Positions 1 through 7,664 of a stretch of DNA of 64,000 bases are shown here, piece after piece. A program made the translations under genes and the position numbers. Where the stretch lies: assembly GCF_023035815.1 (NCBI RefSeq), contig NZ_CP073159.1, forward strand, positions 744,001-808,000, written 5' to 3'. The notes under the pieces were generated by a model. It did not search any database, was not told the DNA's origin, and saw nothing but the letters and a program-made list of their open reading frames with translations. Every line of letters begins with the position of its first letter. Positions within the stretch are counted from its first letter, which is position 1. This DNA comes from Borrelia parkeri (GTDB lineage Bacteria > Spirochaetota > Spirochaetia > Borreliales > Borreliaceae).

Positions 1-251
1 AAAAATTAGCTTTATTGATTAAATATGATACTAAATTTCCAGCGCCTTTTATTTTAGCTAAGGCCAGGGGAGAGAAGGTCTTACGTATAAAAGAACTTGC
101 TAAGCGAGAGAGTATTCCTATTGTGGAGGATAAATATTTAGCTGAGAGCTTGTTTTTGGTTAATGAGGGTGATTTTATTGATTCTAAGTATTTTAAAGTA
201 GTTGCACATATTTTATCTGTTGTTTATAAATTAAAGAGTGATAAATTATGA
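1..251 (+). CDS. FlhB C-terminal-domain-like protein (partial, 5' end outside window)
   Basis: The reading frame is open from the first bases of the window, so the start lies upstream. The visible 82 or so residues resemble the cytoplasmic C-terminal domain of the flagellar export switch protein FlhB (EscU/YscU family): an 'IKYD' strand, 'PAPFILAKARGEKVLRIKEL', then 'IPIVEDKYLAESLF'. Stand-alone FlhB-C proteins (YlqH type) often lie next to rplS and yraN, and a YraN-like remnant follows here with an ATGA overlap. The role of such stand-alone domains is unclear; a substitute for the cleaved FlhB C-domain in flagellar export is possible. The family call is fairly secure, the function is inference. 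Confidence 0.7.
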   Translation, partial: KLALLIKYDTKFPAPFILAKARGEKVLRIKELAKRESIPIVEDKYLAESLFLVNEGDFIDSKYFKVVAHILSVVYKLKSDKL

Positions 252-409
252 ATGTTAGACAAATTGGAAATCGTGGCGAGGGTTTTGCTTTAAAATATTT
301 GCTTGAGAAGCTTAATAATTTTTATTTTATAGAGATAAAATCTTTAAATGTTACAGTATTAGAATATATCACATTTAGTGATTTGAGGTCATTTATAATG
401 TTTTTTTGA
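248..409 (+). pseudogene. Possible YraN (UPF0102) remnant
   Basis: An ATG at 248 overlaps the preceding stop (ATGA) and opens a 53-codon frame. It begins with 'IGNRGEGFALKYLLEKL', which matches the N-terminal motif of YraN/UPF0102 nuclease-fold proteins, and soon after reads 'FYFIEIKS', like the YraN 'vFVEVKtr' strand. In complete YraN (about 115-125 residues) these motifs are roughly 35 residues further apart, and conserved C-terminal parts follow that are missing here. The position after an FlhB-C-like gene is the usual yraN context. I read it as an internally deleted, truncated remnant; a genuine small protein cannot be excluded. Confidence 0.4.
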
Positions 410-468
410 TATTGTGTTCAATTTTAAGAGATTACTTATTTGTCTTGTATAGATTAAGGGAGATAGCA

Positions 469-1008
469 TTGAAGTCTAATCAAAATAAAGCTTGTGGCAA
501 TGATTTTAAAAAGGTAAACAAAGTTCCTTATTGGAAAATGAGAAAAGTAAAATCTGAGCTTAAAAAACAAAATGCTGAGGCTTTAAATACTAATGATAAT
601 AAATCTGTGGGTACTAACTCTAATGACCAAAAGAATTATAAGGGTAATAAACAAAAAGGACTTAGTAAAGACCGCAGATTGCGTATAAGGTTTAAAGAAT
701 CATGTCCTATTTGTGAGAAACCTATCAGGGATATTATTTCTTGTATGTCTATGAAGTTAAATGGTGAAGATAAACCTATACATTTTGATTGTGCTATTGA
801 TAAATTGAAGTCTGAGAATGAGCTTTTTAAGAATGAAAGTTTATTGTATAGGGGTGTTGGTAAATTTTTTGTTATTGATAAGTCTGTTAGAGGAGATAGC
901 TTGGCTTTTAAGATAGTCAGGGAAATTGATTTTGAAAATTTAGAGAGTTGTCCTAGTTGGCGAAAAAAAATTCTTCAAGATATGAATAAAGGATTTAAAT
1001 TTTATTAA
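469..1008 (+). CDS. Hypothetical protein with Cys/His zinc-knuckle motif
   Basis: The frame is open from 382, but the best start is TTG at 469, preceded by an AAGGGAG Shine-Dalgarno at 456-462 with 6-base spacing; this gives 179 residues. The N-terminal third is Lys/Asn-rich and probably disordered. A compact segment, 'SCPICEKPI' followed about 25 residues later by 'HFDC', gives a CxxC...HxxC set likely to bind zinc. The protein is soluble and basic, with no signal peptide or membrane segment. The gene stops 2 bases before coaD, so they are probably cotranscribed. I do not recognise a family; a nucleic-acid-binding role is only suggested by the charge and zinc motif. Confidence 0.65.
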   Translation: MKSNQNKACGNDFKKVNKVPYWKMRKVKSELKKQNAEALNTNDNKSVGTNSNDQKNYKGNKQKGLSKDRRLRIRFKESCPICEKPIRDIISCMSMKLNGEDKPIHFDCAIDKLKSENELFKNESLLYRGVGKFFVIDKSVRGDSLAFKIVREIDFENLESCPSWRKKILQDMNKGFKFY

Positions 1009-1010
1009 TT

Positions 1011-1508
1011 ATGAGAGTAGCATTATTTCCTGGGTCATTTGATCCTATTACTTGGGGACATATTGATTTAGTTAAAAGAGCATCATTAATTTTTGATAAG
1101 GTTATTGTTCTTGTTTCTAATAACAGTGCTAAGAGTTATTTGCTTAGTGATATTGAAAGATATGAACTTACTTTTGAGGTTATTGCATCTTTAGGATGGT
1201 CAAGAATTTTTGTAGATAGGTATGATGGAATTATTTTGGATTATGCTTTAAAAAATGATATTGGTTTTATTGTTAGGGGTGTTAGGGCTTTTCATGATTT
1301 TGAATTTGAATTTGAAAGATATGTTGTTAGTAACAAGCTTAGTCCTTCAATAGACATAGTATTTTTACCAAGTAGTGATAAATATCTGTTTGTAAGGTCA
1401 GCTCTTGTTAAAGAATTAATAAAGAATAAGAATTTTGATCTCTCAAGTTTTATTCCGGATTTAGTGCAAAAAAAGTTGAAATCTAAATTTATTGACAAAT
1501 TATCTTAA
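1011..1508 (+). CDS. coaD: Phosphopantetheine adenylyltransferase CoaD
   Basis: CoaD transfers AMP from ATP to 4'-phosphopantetheine, the penultimate step of coenzyme A synthesis, in the cytoplasm. The 165-residue length is normal. The nucleotidyltransferase motif is visible at residues 5-18 ('[16 protein letters not shown]', T/HxGH signature), followed by '[13 protein letters not shown]' and a C-terminal '[16 protein letters not shown]' segment resembling the family's ISSxxVRE motif. Old annotations often call this gene kdtB. It lies just upstream of acpP, whose product carries a phosphopantetheine group. Its TAA stop lies inside a perfect 30-bp palindrome. Confidence 0.95.
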   Translation: MRVALFPGSFDPITWGHIDLVKRASLIFDKVIVLVSNNSAKSYLLSDIERYELTFEVIASLGWSRIFVDRYDGIILDYALKNDIGFIVRGVRAFHDFEFEFERYVVSNKLSPSIDIVFLPSSDKYLFVRSALVKELIKNKNFDLSSFIPDLVQKKLKSKFIDKLS

Positions 1509-1530
1509 TAATATATATATTATTAAGATA
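1501..1530. repeat. Perfect 30-bp palindrome at the coaD stop / rpmF leader
   Basis: Bases 1501-1530 equal their own reverse complement; each half is 15 bases, beginning TATCTTAATAA, and the centre is an alternating AT tract. It contains the coaD stop codon (1506-1508) and ends 30 bases before the rpmF start. As RNA it could fold as a very AU-rich hairpin, without a strong U tract after it. It may act as an mRNA processing or stability element, a weak terminator, or a cruciform/protein site. Confidence 0.6.
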
Positions 1531-1559
1531 TGTTTGTTTATGTTTAAGGAGACAAAGAA

Positions 1560-1742
1560 ATGGCTGTTCCAAAATTTAAGCCTTCAAAGTCTAGAAGTAG
1601 GACGAGGCGCAGTATAAATATGAGGAAAAAAATACCTCAATTTCAAGAGTGTTCAAATTGTGGTAATCTTGCAGTAAGGCACAGAGTATGTGTTAAGTGT
1701 GGTTATTATAGAAATAGTCAATATTTAGAATTAGGATTGTAG
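1560..1742 (+). CDS. rpmF: 50S ribosomal protein L32
   Basis: A small basic 60-residue protein of the large ribosomal subunit. The N-terminus '[18 protein letters not shown]' is typical of L32, and two CxxC pairs (CSNC near residue 31 and CVKC near 45) form the zinc-binding C-terminal part, so this is the zinc-containing (C+) form. An AAGGAG Shine-Dalgarno ends 8-9 bases before the ATG. The rpmF-acpP-rnc order is part of the rpmF-fab cluster found in many bacteria; here no fatty-acid synthesis gene separates rpmF from acpP. Confidence 0.97.
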   Translation: MAVPKFKPSKSRSRTRRSINMRKKIPQFQECSNCGNLAVRHRVCVKCGYYRNSQYLELGL

Positions 1743-1764
1743 TTTGAACGAGGAATGTTTGTTT

Positions 1765-2007
1765 ATGGGTCAAAATGAGATTTTTAAAAAGGTTAGGTCT
1801 ATCATATCCGAGCAGCTTGATAAAAAAGAAGATGAAATTACTATGGAATCTAGGTTTGTTGAGGATCTAGGTGCAGACAGTCTTGATATTTATGAACTTT
1901 TATATTTACTTGAGGAAGCATTTGATGATAAGATCCCAGAAAATGAGGCTAGTGAATTTGAGACTATAGGTGATGTTGTTGCCTTTATTGAGAAAAAAAA
2001 GGATTAG
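1765..2007 (+). CDS. acpP: Acyl carrier protein AcpP
   Basis: An acidic 80-residue carrier protein with the phosphopantetheine attachment motif '[14 protein letters not shown]', in which the Ser of DSL is the modified residue. The frame could begin at TTG 1744, but ATG 1765 is preferred: GAGGA at 1750-1754 is correctly spaced and the resulting '[10 protein letters not shown]' start matches usual ACP length. Borrelia are understood to lack de novo fatty-acid synthesis, so the protein probably serves acyl transfer to phospholipids or another carrier task (inference). It sits between rpmF and rnc. Confidence 0.95.
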   Translation: MGQNEIFKKVRSIISEQLDKKEDEITMESRFVEDLGADSLDIYELLYLLEEAFDDKIPENEASEFETIGDVVAFIEKKKD

Positions 2008-2012
2008 ATATT

Positions 2013-2744
2013 ATGGGTTCTGCTGTAATGAAGTTGGATACAGATCGGAGAAAAAAGTTAGATGAGTTCTTAATGGGTTTGCATATTGATTTTAATGATA
2101 TTGATTTGCTAAATATGTCTTTAAGTCATTCATCATATGCAAATGAATTTGACCAAAAATATGCTAATAATGAAAGATTAGAGTTTTTAGGAGATTCTGT
2201 TCTTAATCTTATTATTACAGATTATTTATATAGATTTTATCCTGAAAAGAGTGAAGGTGAACTTAGTAAGGCCAGATCTTATATTGTTAGTGAAGAATCT
2301 CTCTCTAGTATCGCTCGAGAACTTAACCTTGGTAACTATATTTTGCTTGGTAGGGGCGAAGAGAATAATGATGGACGTAATAAGAAAGGTATTCTTGCAG
2401 ATGCTATTGAGGCTTTTGTTGGTGCACTTTATCTTGATGGTGGTTTTTTAAAAACTTTGGATTTTGTTATAGAGCTTTTTGAAGTTCACATAAGGTTGAT
2501 GTTTAATCGTGGTGATTTTAAAGACTATAAAAGTCTTTTGCAAGAATATGTTCAAAAAAAATATAAAATTTCTCCCACTTATAAGTTGGCTAAAGAGTTA
2601 GGTCCTGATCATAATAAAATTTTTTGTGTTGAACTTTATGTTAATGATAAATTTATATCTAATGGTAAGGGAAAGTCTAAAAAAGAAGCTGAGATGATAG
2701 CAGCTGAGATGGCACTTAAGAATATTGCAAATATTGATCTTTAA
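2013..2744 (+). CDS. rnc: Ribonuclease III
   Basis: This enzyme cleaves double-stranded RNA in rRNA precursors and some mRNAs. The RNase III signature '[15 protein letters not shown]' is at residues 52-66 and the second catalytic segment '[16 protein letters not shown]' follows. A C-terminal double-stranded-RNA-binding domain ends with '[21 protein letters not shown]'. The 243-residue length is normal. An AAGGA at the end of acpP serves as Shine-Dalgarno. The last 29 bases overlap the 3' end of the convergent CCA-transferase gene, so their transcripts would be complementary there and could themselves be RNase III substrates (inference). Confidence 0.96.
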   Translation: MGSAVMKLDTDRRKKLDEFLMGLHIDFNDIDLLNMSLSHSSYANEFDQKYANNERLEFLGDSVLNLIITDYLYRFYPEKSEGELSKARSYIVSEESLSSIARELNLGNYILLGRGEENNDGRNKKGILADAIEAFVGALYLDGGFLKTLDFVIELFEVHIRLMFNRGDFKDYKSLLQEYVQKKYKISPTYKLAKELGPDHNKIFCVELYVNDKFISNGKGKSKKEAEMIAAEMALKNIANIDL

Positions 2745-3939
2745 TTTTTTTGATTAGAATCTCTTTTTTGTTTAATTTGGGATTAGTTAGTACTTCTCTT
2801 AATAGGTAGTCAAGGATTTTTCCAATATTTTTGTTTTCTGTTAATTTAAGGTTTTTGATATCGTTGCCATTTATTTTTAATTCTTTTAAGGATAAGGGAT
2901 CTTTTAGTAGTTTTTTGCTTCTTATTTTATTTATTATAAATTTGAGTTTATGATCTTTTCCTTTAAGAGCTTTATATATGTCGAGTATTTCCTTATAGTT
3001 TTCTCTGGTAGCTTTACTTAACAAAATTCTTATATCATGTAATTTTTTAATTCTTAGAGTATTGATTTCATTAATAACGGTTTTATATAATAGTATTAAT
3101 TTAATATCTCTATTTGAAAACCGAAGTGATTTTAAATTTTCTATTAAACATGATATATCTTTTTTTATTGTAAAAATGACCATTGCTTTTAAATAAAATT
3201 TATTTTTGTTTAAAAGAGTAATTTTATTTTTTAATTTTTTGTTTATTTCTATGTTGAAAAAGTATTTAAAGAAATTTACTTTTTGTAGATAATTTATTCC
3301 TTTTATTGGGTTTTTTCCTTCTAGAAGTTTAATAAATTCATGGTTTATTCTTTCTTTTGATAGAAATAGGATGTTTGTTTTTTTATATTTCATGGAAATT
3401 AATGTATTTTTATCGATTGTGAAATCAAGTGTGGATGCAAATCTTGCAGCTCTGAGTATTCTAAGAGCATCTTCTTCAAATCTTTTGTTTGGCTTTCCTA
3501 TACATCTTATTATTTTTTTGTTAAGGTCTTGTTTTCCGTTATAGCAATCTATTATTTCATAGTTAAGCATATTCATTGCGATTGAGTTTATTGTAAAATC
3601 TCTTCTTTGAAGATCTTCATTTAAGTTTTTTGTAAATTTTATGTTTTTAGGGGCTCTTTTGTTTTCATAGTCTATGTCTATTCTGTAAGTTGTGACTTCA
3701 AAAATTTTTTTATTAAAAATTATGCTTATTGTACCATGCTTTATTCCTGTTTTCACATTGCTTGGAAATAGTTGCATTATTTCTTCTGGAGTTGCATTTG
3801 TTGTGAAGTCAAAATCATAAGGTATCTTTTTAAGAAGTAAATCCCTTAAAGCACCCCCTACTAGGAAGAATTCATAATTATGATTATTAAAGATTTTACT
3901 AATTTTCATTATGTCTTTATTGTTAATGCCTAGATTCAT
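2716..3939 (-). CDS. tRNA CCA-adding / poly(A) polymerase family nucleotidyltransferase
   Basis: A class II nucleotidyltransferase of 407 residues. The N-terminal catalytic head shows '[12 protein letters not shown]' (residues 25-36) and the metal-binding 'YDFDFTT' (41-47), followed by '[12 protein letters not shown]' and an '[14 protein letters not shown]' nucleotide-recognition segment. The remainder is helical and Lys/Asn-rich. Sequence alone does not separate CCA-adding enzyme from poly(A) polymerase. tRNA genes in this window do not encode the 3' CCA (for example 6228-6301), so a CCA-adding activity is needed in the cell. The gene diverges from 4065 and converges on rnc with a 29-base overlap. 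Confidence 0.9.
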   Translation of the reverse strand: MNLGINNKDIMKISKIFNNHNYEFFLVGGALRDLLLKKIPYDFDFTTNATPEEIMQLFPSNVKTGIKHGTISIIFNKKIFEVTTYRIDIDYENKRAPKNIKFTKNLNEDLQRRDFTINSIAMNMLNYEIIDCYNGKQDLNKKIIRCIGKPNKRFEEDALRILRAARFASTLDFTIDKNTLISMKYKKTNILFLSKERINHEFIKLLEGKNPIKGINYLQKVNFFKYFFNIEINKKLKNKITLLNKNKFYLKAMVIFTIKKDISCLIENLKSLRFSNRDIKLILLYKTVINEINTLRIKKLHDIRILLSKATRENYKEILDIYKALKGKDHKLKFIINKIRSKKLLKDPLSLKELKINGNDIKNLKLTENKNIGKILDYLLREVLTNPKLNKKEILIKKIKDQYLQYS

Positions 3940-3959
3940 ATAGGAATATATTATAGTTG

Positions 3960-4027
3960 AAATATTATTTTTTCTAAGGTTAAAATATGATTTTAGTTTA
4001 TTCTTAAAATATCATAAAATAATATTT
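3960..4027. repeat. 12-bp inverted repeat between divergent genes
   Basis: AAATATTATTTT at 3960-3971 is matched exactly by its reverse complement at 4016-4027, 44 bases apart. The pair lies between the divergent CCA-transferase gene and the hypothetical at 4065. The spacer also contains TTAAAATAT twice. In DNA this AT-rich such arms can arise by chance, so a regulatory role is uncertain. Confidence 0.35.
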
Positions 4028-4064
4028 GTTTGATGTATATTTAAACATTTATAAATGGGGTTTT

Positions 4065-5831
4065 ATGAACAAGAGTAATGTTAGTATATATGATTCTATT
4101 GATAAGCTTTCAAAGGATTCAAGGGCTAAATTGATAAGAGAGATTAAAAAGAATCTAAGCTTAAATTCTTCAGTATTGTCTGAAAATAATTCTAATTACT
4201 TATATTCAAATTTTGCCATGCAAATTGATGATTTTTTGTCTAAAAATTTTATGGAAGAGTCATTTTGGGTAAGAATATGGGTATATATCTTAAAATTTTT
4301 TCAAAAAGATAAGACTAAAGAGGATATTTATAAAATGCATCTTCTAAAAAGATTAGAAGATCATGTTAATAATATTTATAAAAATCCTGTCATAGATTTT
4401 AAAAAAGGATATCTACGTATAGGGTTTGTAGAAATGTTTTTTGAACTTTATTGCCATTTAGTTAAGCTTAAAGGGTATTTTAAGATGTTAGAAAAAGGGA
4501 ATATTGTTGAACAAGCAATGTTTGAAGTTATTCACAGTAAAATTCCTAATTCTCAGTGTGAGATAGAAGATTTTTTGGAACCTGAGGAGTATGAACAATT
4601 CTTAAAAAAAGATAAAACCCAAGATGAATTAGAAGAGATTATTAAACTAAGAATTAGTAATTATATTGCTTCAATTCCTTTACAAATTTATTCAGTTGTA
4701 GAGGAGATGTTTGAATTTTTTTATGTTCTAAATGGTATTGCATTTTTCCCTTATAGATCTTTTTTTTCTTTTTTTAATGTTGAGCTTTTAGACGATATGG
4801 GTAATTTTGATGTTGCCGATCTTGATAGGACAGTTAGTACCAGTTTTGAGAGTGTGAGTAAGTATTTTAAGTGTTTCTTTGAGATTTTGCATACATTAAA
4901 AGATATTGAAATAAATGAAGAGGTTCTGAAAATTATTGTTAAAAATTATTTTTTAATAATAAAATCAAATGAGAATAATATTTTAAGTGAAGAGAGTCTT
5001 TTAGGAATTGATTCTATGTTTAAAGACATTTTGGATATTATGACAAAAATCATTAGCTTATCAAAAACTTTGCCTTATTTAGATGTTTTTAAAATTTATT
5101 ATGAAAATCCCGTTTTAAAGCCTAAAAATTATGTTCCTTGTTTTGATGTAAAAAGTTTTTATGAAAATGTTTTATTTTTAAATGTTACTGAACAGCTTGT
5201 TAAAAACTATGCTAAGTCTTTAGCAATACTTGTGAATAGAGAACTTAAAAATTTAATTAAAAATTATAGTGTTATTATTAATTTAGATAGCATAATTTTT
5301 AAGGGAATGGAGCTTGAATATTCAAATTTTAAAAAACTTTACTTTCTTAATGAATTCTTCAAGTATATTTATGACGTAAAGATAATAGAAATATTAAGAA
5401 CCGTAAATAATGTAGTACTTGTCAATAATACTGACTTAAGAAGTTTGTATATTAAGCTTGAGAGAAATATAAGTGTGCTGAGAAAAAAAGTTTATGATTT
5501 GTATTTTGAGCTTAATTATAAAAATGAGGAGTATGAACAATATAACAAAGATTATGATAGTGATGATTCTTATAGGGAGAAAATTTTGGAATGGTGCTTG
5601 AGGGAGTTTGAGACTGTTAAAGGTTTGGTTTTTGAGTTTATGGTTTGTTTTGTTGATCTTAAGGAGAAGTATATTGCTCTTTTAGACAATAATAATGCTT
5701 TTATACAAAGTACTCTTAATATTTCTCATAAATTGTCTACGGAAGATAATGTGAAGATCAGTTTAGGGTATGTTATTGCTAATGTATTATTTATAATTAA
5801 ACAATCTCTTTTTATACTTGAAAATTTATAG
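4065..5831 (+). CDS. Conserved hypothetical, large cytoplasmic helical protein
   Basis: The frame is open from 4026, but ATG 4065, following a GGGG run, gives a sensible start 'MNKSNVSIYDSIDKLSKDSR' and 588 residues. There is no signal peptide or convincing membrane segment. The protein is Lys/Glu/Phe/Leu-rich and predicted mostly alpha-helical, with an acidic patch near residues 165-195. It is followed after 6 bases by a small membrane protein, suggesting an operon. I do not recognise the family; the position matches an uncharacterised gene between the CCA-transferase and tRNA genes in other Borrelia. No function is proposed. Confidence 0.8.
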   Translation: MNKSNVSIYDSIDKLSKDSRAKLIREIKKNLSLNSSVLSENNSNYLYSNFAMQIDDFLSKNFMEESFWVRIWVYILKFFQKDKTKEDIYKMHLLKRLEDHVNNIYKNPVIDFKKGYLRIGFVEMFFELYCHLVKLKGYFKMLEKGNIVEQAMFEVIHSKIPNSQCEIEDFLEPEEYEQFLKKDKTQDELEEIIKLRISNYIASIPLQIYSVVEEMFEFFYVLNGIAFFPYRSFFSFFNVELLDDMGNFDVADLDRTVSTSFESVSKYFKCFFEILHTLKDIEINEEVLKIIVKNYFLIIKSNENNILSEESLLGIDSMFKDILDIMTKIISLSKTLPYLDVFKIYYENPVLKPKNYVPCFDVKSFYENVLFLNVTEQLVKNYAKSLAILVNRELKNLIKNYSVIINLDSIIFKGMELEYSNFKKLYFLNEFFKYIYDVKIIEILRTVNNVVLVNNTDLRSLYIKLERNISVLRKKVYDLYFELNYKNEEYEQYNKDYDSDDSYREKILEWCLREFETVKGLVFEFMVCFVDLKEKYIALLDNNNAFIQSTLNISHKLSTEDNVKISLGYVIANVLFIIKQSLFILENL

Positions 5832-5837
5832 GTTGTT

Positions 5838-6158
5838 ATGAAAAACTTTAATGCAAAAGATTTAAGGTTATTTTCAATTTTGATTAGAGTTTTAGTAATA
5901 ATTTTATTTTTTAATTCTGTACTTAGTTTGTTTATGTTTTTAGCAGGTGCTTATAATGTGTTTAAGTATTCTTTTCAAAAAATTTCACTTGAATTTGCGA
6001 TTATATTAAGTACTATTTCTTTTGGACTTGAGGCTATGAGATTAATTTTTTATTTGTTTAGAAGAAAGAGGATTAAACATTATATCATTTTGGTTTTTAG
6101 TTTTATTATTTGTTTTTGTGCTTTTTTTTTAAAAATTTTTCTTTTTCTTGAAATATAA
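5838..6158 (+). CDS. Small hypothetical membrane protein
   Basis: A 106-residue protein with about three hydrophobic segments: residues 12-35, roughly 50-72 and 80-104. Basic residues between segments 2 and 3 ('FRRKRIKH') suggest a cytoplasmic loop there. It starts at ATG 5838, 6 bases after the preceding gene, with an AGG upstream, and is probably translated from the same mRNA. No recognised domain. It is the last gene before the tRNA pair. Confidence 0.7.
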   Translation: MKNFNAKDLRLFSILIRVLVIILFFNSVLSLFMFLAGAYNVFKYSFQKISLEFAIILSTISFGLEAMRLIFYLFRRKRIKHYIILVFSFIICFCAFFLKIFLFLEI

Positions 6159-6180
6159 TTTGTTTGTTTTAATCTTGCTC

Positions 6181-6207
6181 TTGACTAATATATTTTATTT
6201 TTATAAA
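6181..6207 (+). promoter_or_regulatory. Probable sigma-70 promoter for the tRNA-Thr/tRNA-Tyr pair
   Basis: TTGACT at 6181-6186 is followed 15 bases later by TATAAA at 6202-6207, about 20 bases before the tRNA-Thr 5' end. Both boxes are one base from consensus; the spacer is shorter than the ideal 17. Confidence 0.5.
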
Positions 6208-6227
6208 CTAACCATTAGCTTTATTAT

Positions 6228-6301
6228 GCCGACTTAGCTCAGCTGGCTAGAGCAGCGGTCTTGTAAACCGCAGGTCGTCGGTTCGAGTCCGACAGTCGGC
6301 T
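6228..6301 (+). tRNA. tRNA-Thr (anticodon UGU)
   Basis: A full cloverleaf of 74 bases: acceptor GCCGACT pairs with AGTCGGC, the anticodon stem GCGGT/ACCGC encloses loop CTTGTAA with anticodon TGT, and the T arm is GTCGG-TTCGAGT-CCGAC. The discriminator base is T and CCA is not encoded. tRNA-Tyr follows after 6 bases, so both are probably cut from one transcript. Confidence 0.97.
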
Positions 6302-6307
6302 TTTAGG

Positions 6308-6389
6308 GGGGCGGTACCGAAGTGGTTAACCGGGGCAGACTGTAAATCTGTTGGCATCGCCTACGTGGGTTCGAATCCCACCCTCCCCA
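6308..6389 (+). tRNA. tRNA-Tyr (anticodon GUA)
   Basis: An 82-base type II tRNA with a long variable arm. The D stem is CCG/CGG after the usual U8-A9, the anticodon stem GCAGA/TCTGT encloses CTGTAAA, and the T arm is GTGGG-TTCGAAT-CCCAC. With these fixed points the acceptor strands are GGGGCGG and CCTCCCC, which pair except for a C-U mismatch at positions 5:68. CCA is not encoded; the discriminator is A. Confidence 0.95.
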
Positions 6390-6406
6390 ATTTGAAATTG
6401 AGATTT

Positions 6407-6438
6407 AACCAGATATTTTGTGAGGTTTAATTTTTTTT
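6407..6438 (+). terminator. Weak possible terminator of the tRNA pair
   Basis: AACC at 6407-6410 can pair with GGTT at 6424-6427, and a run of eight T follows at 6431-6438. The T tract is good but the stem is short. The rest of the 6390-6623 gap is AT-rich with no other element I can support. Confidence 0.35.
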
Positions 6439-6623
6439 GTTTGATTATTTGAGATATAATTTTAATGTTGTGCTTTTTAAATATTTTCGCATTTATTATA
6501 ATAAAATTTTAATTAATATTTGTAAGTCATGTTTTTCAGGGATAATGTGCTTTGTTGTTTCTTATTTTAATTGAGAGCATGAAAGCGTGATTTTCTTTTT
6601 TTAAAAAGAGATTTTAAGTTTTT

Positions 6624-7658
6624 ATGGCAATAAAAAATTTTTTTATTTCCCTTTTTGTGTTATTTGTTATTTTTTCTCTTTTAGCATTTTTTTTGTATTT
6701 TTTAAATTCTTCTCCTTTTAAATCTGATGTAATATATGAGTTTGAAGTGCAAAAAGGATGGGGAGTAAAAAAAATTGCTTGGGAACTTAAGAAAAGAGGG
6801 TTAATTAGATCTGACAAATTATTGATAGCTATTTCTTATCTTTTTGGTAGTGATAAAAATTTTAGGGAAGGCAAATATTTAATCAATGGTCATTGTTCAA
6901 CTTTTGATGTATATAGAGAATTTTTGAAAGGCAGACCTATCCTTCCTATTAATATCACCATCCCTGAGGGGTATACTGGTAGAAGAATAGCTTTGAAGCT
7001 TTATGAATCAGGCATTATTAGTGATGCGCAAAGTTTTGTTGATTTAATAAATGATGTTAAATTTATCAGTGAACTTGGACTTAGTTATGGTTCTCTTGAA
7101 GGTTTTTTATTTCCAGATACTTATAAATTTTATAAGGGTATGGATATGAAGGAAATAATTCGAATTTTTGTTGGTAATTTTTTTAGCAAACTTGGTTCTA
7201 TTGGGATAGAGCATAAATCTTATTCTAGTGGAGAGTTTTATAATAAAGTGATCGTTGCTTCTATTGTTGAGCGTGAGTATCGAGTTAAGAGTGAAGCGCC
7301 AGTAATGGCATCTGTTTTTTATAATAGGATAAAGTCTAATATGGCATTACAATCTTGTGCTACAATTGAATATATTATTACCGAAGAGCTAAGAGAAACT
7401 CATCCTACAAGAATTTATTTTTCAGATTTAGAGATTACTTCTGCATATAATACCTATATTAATAAAGGTTATCCCCCAGGTCCAATTTCTAACGCTGGGA
7501 TTGTATCTTTAAAGGCCGCATTTTTTCCAGCTAACACAGAGTATTTATTTTTTGTTATAAAAGATCCTAAAGTTGGAACTCATAAATTTTCTTCAGCTTA
7601 TAATGATCATCTCTTAGCTGTGAATAGTTATATTCGTAATTTTATTACTAAGGATTAA
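6624..7658 (+). CDS. mltG: Endolytic murein transglycosylase MltG (YceG family)
   Basis: MltG is an inner-membrane enzyme that cuts nascent peptidoglycan strands and is thought to set glycan length. The 344-residue protein has one N-terminal membrane anchor (residues 5-28). A LysM-like region follows ('VQKGWGVKKIAWELKKRGLI'), then the YceG catalytic domain with 'ASIVEREY' containing the presumed catalytic Glu216, 'SAYNTY' and 'GYPPGPISNAG'. dnaG begins 6 bases downstream and rpoD overlaps dnaG, so this envelope gene appears to lead the primase/sigma operon. Confidence 0.93.
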   Translation: MAIKNFFISLFVLFVIFSLLAFFLYFLNSSPFKSDVIYEFEVQKGWGVKKIAWELKKRGLIRSDKLLIAISYLFGSDKNFREGKYLINGHCSTFDVYREFLKGRPILPINITIPEGYTGRRIALKLYESGIISDAQSFVDLINDVKFISELGLSYGSLEGFLFPDTYKFYKGMDMKEIIRIFVGNFFSKLGSIGIEHKSYSSGEFYNKVIVASIVEREYRVKSEAPVMASVFYNRIKSNMALQSCATIEYIITEELRETHPTRIYFSDLEITSAYNTYINKGYPPGPISNAGIVSLKAAFFPANTEYLFFVIKDPKVGTHKFSSAYNDHLLAVNSYIRNFITKD

Positions 7659-7664
7659 GGAAAT

